Source: Dallia pectoralis (Eukaryota; Chordata; Actinopteri; Esociformes; Umbridae). Taken from it: a stretch of 64,000 bases of DNA. The position numbers and the translations under genes are program-made. Numbering within the stretch: position 1 is the first letter of the stretch; every line of letters begins with the position of its first letter. The notes beneath the pieces are model-generated. The model ran no database searches, had not been told where the DNA came from, and saw only the letters and a program-made list of their open reading frames with translations. Positions 59,208 to 64,000 of the stretch are shown piece by piece. The DNA lies in NCBI GenBank assembly GCA_029465975.1, contig CM055736.1, positions 7,446,795 to 7,510,794 on the forward strand, read 5' to 3'.

Positions 59208-60088
59208 TACACAAATGAGCTGAAACGCTGTTGGTCCTCCACTTGCTGCCAAAATCCCGCCGAGACAACGCCTGAAATTGTCCTGTGGTATCTAGAACAA
59301 AGGCAATAGTCCTATACGTTTGCGAGACTTAGCGGTTGTGGATCGGACAAGTTGGTCCAGCACATCCCACCAATGCTCCATCATATTGAGATCTGGGGAG
59401 TTTGGAGACCATGGCGACACCATGAAATCATCATGGCGTGTGACACATTCCTCACCATAATTAACATTTCACCTTTTGACCTTCTGTCAGTTTGGGTCAG
59501 ACGGGGTAACCTTTGTTGCCCTCGCACCTTGGGTTCCAAACATCCAATCGCCAGTTGTGTTGTCTGTCCCTTTTTGGACCACCGTTGGTAGGTACTCACC
59601 ACTGCTGACCAGGACCACTGTTGGTGGGTACTCACCACTGCTGACCAGGACCACTGTTGGTGGGTACTCACCAATGTTTACCAGGACCACTGTTGGTAGG
59701 TACTCACCACTGCTGACCAGGACCACTGTTGGTGGGTACTCACCACTGCTGACCAGTACCACTGTTGGTGGGTACTCACCACTGCTGACCAGGACCACTG
59801 TTGGTAGGTACTCACCACTGCTGACCAGGACCACTGTTGGTAGGTACTCACCACTGCTGACCGGGACCACTGTTGGTAGGTACTCACCACTACTGACCGG
59901 AAACACTGTTGGTAGGTACTCACCACTGTTGACCGGGACCACTGTTGTTAAAGTTCCTCACTTTCCTTTGCATCTAACATGTTGACTATGAAAACAGACT
60001 GTTCGCTAACCATCAAATGACCATATAATTGCCCTTAGAGGAGATGATCAACCTAATTCGCTTCATAATGTTTTGGCTCATCAGTGTA
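59208..60088 (-). mobile_element. Tc1-like transposon remnant downstream of tfec
   Basis: The ends are inverted copies: TACACAAATGAGCTGAAAC on the left and TACACTGATGAGCCAAAAC on the reversed right, each next to TA-rich DNA. On the minus strand, 59411-59341 encodes WSPNSPDLNMMEHWWDVLD, the third catalytic block of a Tc1 DDE transposase. Continuing in frame past one stop it reads IPQDNFRRC and LAASGGPTAFQ, the usual end of such proteins. The catalytic first part is missing and the interior is replaced by a 36-bp array. It is about 0.9 kb and dead. Confidence 0.8.
59579..59945. repeat. 36-bp minisatellite inside the Tc1 remnant
   Basis: About ten copies of a 36-bp unit (GGTAGGTACTCACCACTGCT then GACCAGGACCACTGTT). 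Unit length is a multiple of three, so open frames appear on both strands. One copy has TTTACC for CTGACC. Confidence 0.93.
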
Positions 60089-63000
60089 TATATATACATA
60101 ACCTAAAACATTACAAAATTATGGAGACTTCTTATCCTCCTCATCTGATCCAACACAAGCAGTTCAGCTACAAACCAAGATTGTGACAAAAGGGTAGAAT
60201 ATATCCCATGAAGGCTAAAGCAAGGAGTCTGAACTGATGAACGAGGAGCTCTGTGCAAAAGCTGCGTCTGAACAAAGGTGAGAAGAGGGTTTCACCTAGG
60301 CTGGCTGAAAGTGAATGACTGACAGAGCCAAGACAAAGAGAATGAGGAAATGAGGCACAATGATCACGATGAATCAGTTGGAGAACAAACGAAAAAGGTT
60401 TCGTTAAAGAAAAGCACAGAGCAGGTGTGTTCGTTAAAAGTTTTCTCTAAAGAAGATAGAGATACAGACCTGGCGTGGACTACGCCGTTTCAAAACCATT
60501 GAGAAACCACCACCAGCTTATCATATTTTAAAATAAAATGTCATCTCAACTGTAATAAAAGTTTACTCAGACTTGTTTTGGTTACATGATGCCAAAGTCT
60601 TTTGAAGATATTTTTCATTAGTGGATATTTTCCCATCTTACAGTATTAAAGTTCTGCATTAATAATAGAACAAACAGTCCAGACTCATTTCAGTATACAG
60701 CCTGTGTAGCTCATCAAAGCTTGTCCAAATTAATGTTTCAGCATCGTGTTAGCTTGTATGTTTCTCCCATAATTAAATAAAAAGATTCCTGCTTGCATCT
60801 CCTAGATAACTACAAAATAAAATTGAACCAGCAATCATTATAAAATATAGACAGGCCAACTACAAAGTGCTGAGTGATGTTTACGGGTAATTGGCCAATG
60901 CAATTATGATGGTAAATATGGATTTGTATTATGGAGAAAAAGGAGGGTCTATGAAAAGTTTGTGTGACAAAAATCAATTTTCCGAAGACACAATTTACAT
61001 TTTGATATCTAGGACTCTATCCAGATCTGTATTGTGGAAAATAATTAACTACATCAGTTGGATACACAGGCTGCAACATCTAAACATTATGTAAAAGGAG
61101 ATCATTATACCCCTGTACAGTTTTATTCCTATAATAAAGACAACAATAAATAAAGTACTGGATTTTTTGTGAAAGGCTTTAAATAATGATGATGAAAATT
61201 GTAGTTCATCAGTCCAGAGACAAGGCAGAATCACAAACTGTCTGCATTAGATTAAATCCGTATAGGACACACAACTCTATAGATAAAGTAATGATGTAAA
61301 ACAAATTTCTTCACATTAATTTACATTCTATAACCTCATTATTGTGTTTGTGTGATTTATATAATACAATATCTGACAAAAATACATGGCTTGTAAACTA
61401 AATGTGTGGAAGAAAACCTCAACAAAACGTTGCAGACTTGCAGTGCGTCCCTGCCATAGTTCACCAGTAGGTGGTAGCAGAATGCTGTGAACCTTTTGAA
61501 AACCCCTAACAAATTCTAACACAAACCCGGCAATTGTAATATTATATCAACCATATTGCGGTTGATTTTACCAGCAATGCGTTTGGAAAAATCCAAAATT
61601 ATTTCATGTAAATGCAAAATGAACTCCTTTTTTTATTTTAAAGTGAAAAAAATCACAACGCGCAGACAGTTGTCGAATATATGGAATGCCCTTCTCATGA
61701 ATATTTCCCCGGTATCATTCCCTAATCACATTTGGGTTTCTCCTGGATATAGAGCACAACTTTAGCAGTCTTATAAAGCCACTTGATGTAATCCACCTTA
61801 GAGGATGCTGGCGACTCTGTCACCACAACAATTTCTCACCCCTTTTTCCCAGTAAAGCTGACACTGAGTGCGCCTAGCTGTCACTAGTGTAGCCACAGCT
61901 GCCAGCCGAACACGCTACAATGCATTCACCTGCTGAGGCCTGCCAATGGCAACTTTTAATCATCTGCAAGTGACTCACTTTGGAACACAACGAGCACTCT
62001 GACACACACACTTGTATATGCATATGGACCCCTGAACACACACACAGACACACACACACACACTCACCTCTGCTGCCACTCATCAACCTGAGCAAGATCG
62101 GAAAGAAAACACCATTTACAAACACTCATCAGCACCTGGCCTGTGACAAGCCTTGTGCACAAATTAAAATGAAATTTGACAGCGGGTAACAATGTGACAG
62201 GAAGGGCGAAACATCATTTGTCGTATCTATTTCCAAGCCTTGACTCGGAGTAGCTGTGTTGGAAACAACCGGAGATCTTTGGGTGTTAGTGGAACTTAAT
62301 ACATACGGCAATGTGCACTCAATTGCCAACCTAGAAACTGACTTTTCACCATGGCCAAATGACAACATATCCCTTATATATTAGAGTGGGCTGCTTTAGG
62401 ATTGTAATTTGATATTTGCCAAAGCTGTTAGTGCCCCAGTGCTATATTGTAAAATACCACCAAAATCCCATGATCGTTTGGGGCCGTGCCTCCAGTCCAT
62501 TCAGCCTTTACGAGGGGAGACCGCACCCTGACCAGTCTCTCCAAACTCCCACGTCACATGCCAGCAAAACCATCGCATAACGACGGAAAACACAAAGAGA
62601 TGAAAAATAACCAGCTGGGCTTTCGAAGCACTATAAAATGAATGCGATTTCCAGAGGTTTTTATGAATTGAACCAGATGCCAAAACATAACTTCAAACAA
62701 ATTGACTTCCAATTATTTGAGCCGCACACTTCCAGATGTGCAACAGATGGGGGTGAGGAGGGGGACACCGAAGGTGTTTCGAATCGCATTTTTGTTTTAT
62801 TTCCACAATAAAGGCAGGCGGTTACCGTGCAGTTGTATGTGTTTTAAATCAGGGGGGGGGGGCAATGAGGTGAGGAAAGGGACATGGATCAGAAGACCAA
62901 AGCGGATCATTAGGAAAATGACTGAACTGAAGACTGTGGCATTCATATCATTTAGCTAGTCTATGTAGCCAAGACGTACTGTGTAAGCAGGTTGCTCTGA

Positions 63001-64000
63001 AATGAAAATGTTCATGTGATCCATCGACATGATGTTCAGTGTTCAAATTAAATGGGAGAAGAAACAATTACTGAACTGGATATTTTATATGCATCTTTAC
63101 ACGAGCAGCCAGACACACTGTATTTGATGTGGCCAGATGTGGCTTTCAAATATATAGAGAACAACAGCGCGACAATAATAAAGTAATCGCAGCCCAGGGC
63201 ATCATAGACTCGCCTAATGTCTACCCAAGTGCAGTGTGTCCAGAAAGGTTCCGGATGAGCCCTCAATCCGTTTTAACCAGCGCCCCTGGGGCTGTTATTG
63301 AGGTTCCACCAGGGACCCTGGATGTCCGTGTTCTCCAGCCTGGTCTCATAGAAGAGCCGTCCGCTGGGGATCTTTGACTCAGTCTCTTCACTAACCGGAG
63401 GAATATAGCAGCCCTGGGCCGGCCTCTGATCTGCAAAGGCGAAAAAGGTCCCTTCTCCGTCCATATCATCTCTGGCTAACATATTCTAATGGAGCAAAAG
63501 CGCCGGCCTGTTTGGGTTAACGTCTAGCTTTTGCCCTGTTTAATTCCTTCACTATTGGGAGCTATGCTTACAATGCTGCCCCTACCCCCCCTATCTCTGG
63601 TAACCTTCTTTAATCTGGCTGCCCTTGGCTGGGTGGTGGGGATGAGGGAGGGGGATCGAGGAAGGGCCCGATTGATTTGTAATTCAGAACGGGAGCGGCG
63701 GGTCTCGGGATGACGGCCGCCGCTAAAAACCGCCCGGGCACCCGTCAGACACCCGGGAGGGACGAGGAGCGGGCAGGAGGAGAGCAGGCCACGGGAAGAG
63801 TGAGCGCCGAATCGCTCAGAAGAGTCCCACGTCCACCTGCTGTAAGTGACTGTGTATTAGTGCGGCGCGTGACACGCAGGTAAATGTCAGTCAGGTGTGG
63901 GGGAATATGACGGTGATCATCACCACAGCCTGGTAATTGGCTCCGGCGGCGTGGGCCGCAAGGTCTTTGGCAGGAGCCTCCTTCCTCCGATGGGCATCTC
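60089..64000. other. Downstream region with GC-rich end
   Basis: 60089-62460 is AT-rich with a CA tract near 62036-62062. 62460-63490 is unique and mixed. The minus strand 63482-63273 is open after an acceptor-like CTCCATTAG and encodes a non-repetitive frame (GCYIPPVSEETESKIPSGRL). The + strand is open there too. 63640-64000 is CpG-rich (GGCCGCCGCTAAAAACCGCC), which may be a promoter, exon or conserved element of the next gene. Confidence 0.35.

Noticed and set aside
1..64000. tRNA and rRNA genes
   Set aside because: I looked for cloverleaf-like A/B box pairs and rRNA signatures and found none I could support by eye.

Overview
This is a vertebrate, almost certainly teleost fish, nuclear window. 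The evidence is GT-AG introns, one gene spread over about 10 kb, fish-type Tc1, hAT, L2-like LINE and Tf1/sushi-like LTR elements, and an unusually heavy load of minisatellites (about 15 kb, nearly a quarter of the window by my count). I cannot fix the species from sequence alone.

The one gene I can assemble with confidence is tfec, a bHLH-leucine-zipper transcription factor of the MITF/TFEB/TFE3/TFEC family, on the + strand at 48220-58342. Eight coding exons join with consistent phases (0,0,0,1,1,2,0) and give a 432-residue protein. A TATA-like box lies about 150 bp upstream of the start codon. Intron 3 (4.3 kb) carries a complete-looking non-autonomous hAT element with an inverted-repeat foldback inside it. 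Intron 1 carries a 46-bp minisatellite close to exon 2.

Bases 1-48000 look like a gene desert. They hold a 95-bp array with a perfect CRE palindrome in every unit (6.57-7.14 kb), a 28-bp array (9.6-10.1 kb) followed by a possible isolated exon (10.14-10.41 kb), a 12-bp array (11.7 kb), a 19/38-bp array (14.4-15.3 kb), a 5'-truncated LINE (16.7-17.5 kb), a 36-bp array (18.0-18.5 kb), and a dead Tc1 transposase interrupted by a 15-bp array (20.0-20.9 kb). Next comes a young LTR element (21.34-24.07 kb) with identical LTRs, a perfect 5-bp target duplication and a self-complementary primer site. More arrays follow at 25.1, 27.1, 28.4-32.5, 35.4-39.7, 41.0-41.7 and 46.6 kb. Downstream of tfec (58.4-64 kb) lie a second Tc1 remnant with its own 36-bp array and a GC-rich end of the window that may hold conserved non-coding sequence or an exon.

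Most long open frames in this window, including those over 1000 codons on the minus strand at 29-32.5 kb, are by-products of tandem repeats without stop codons and are not genes. The most interesting items are the self-priming non-autonomous LTR element with its repeat-built ORF, the minisatellites that grew inside transposon sequence, and the composite 57/30/32-bp minisatellite.
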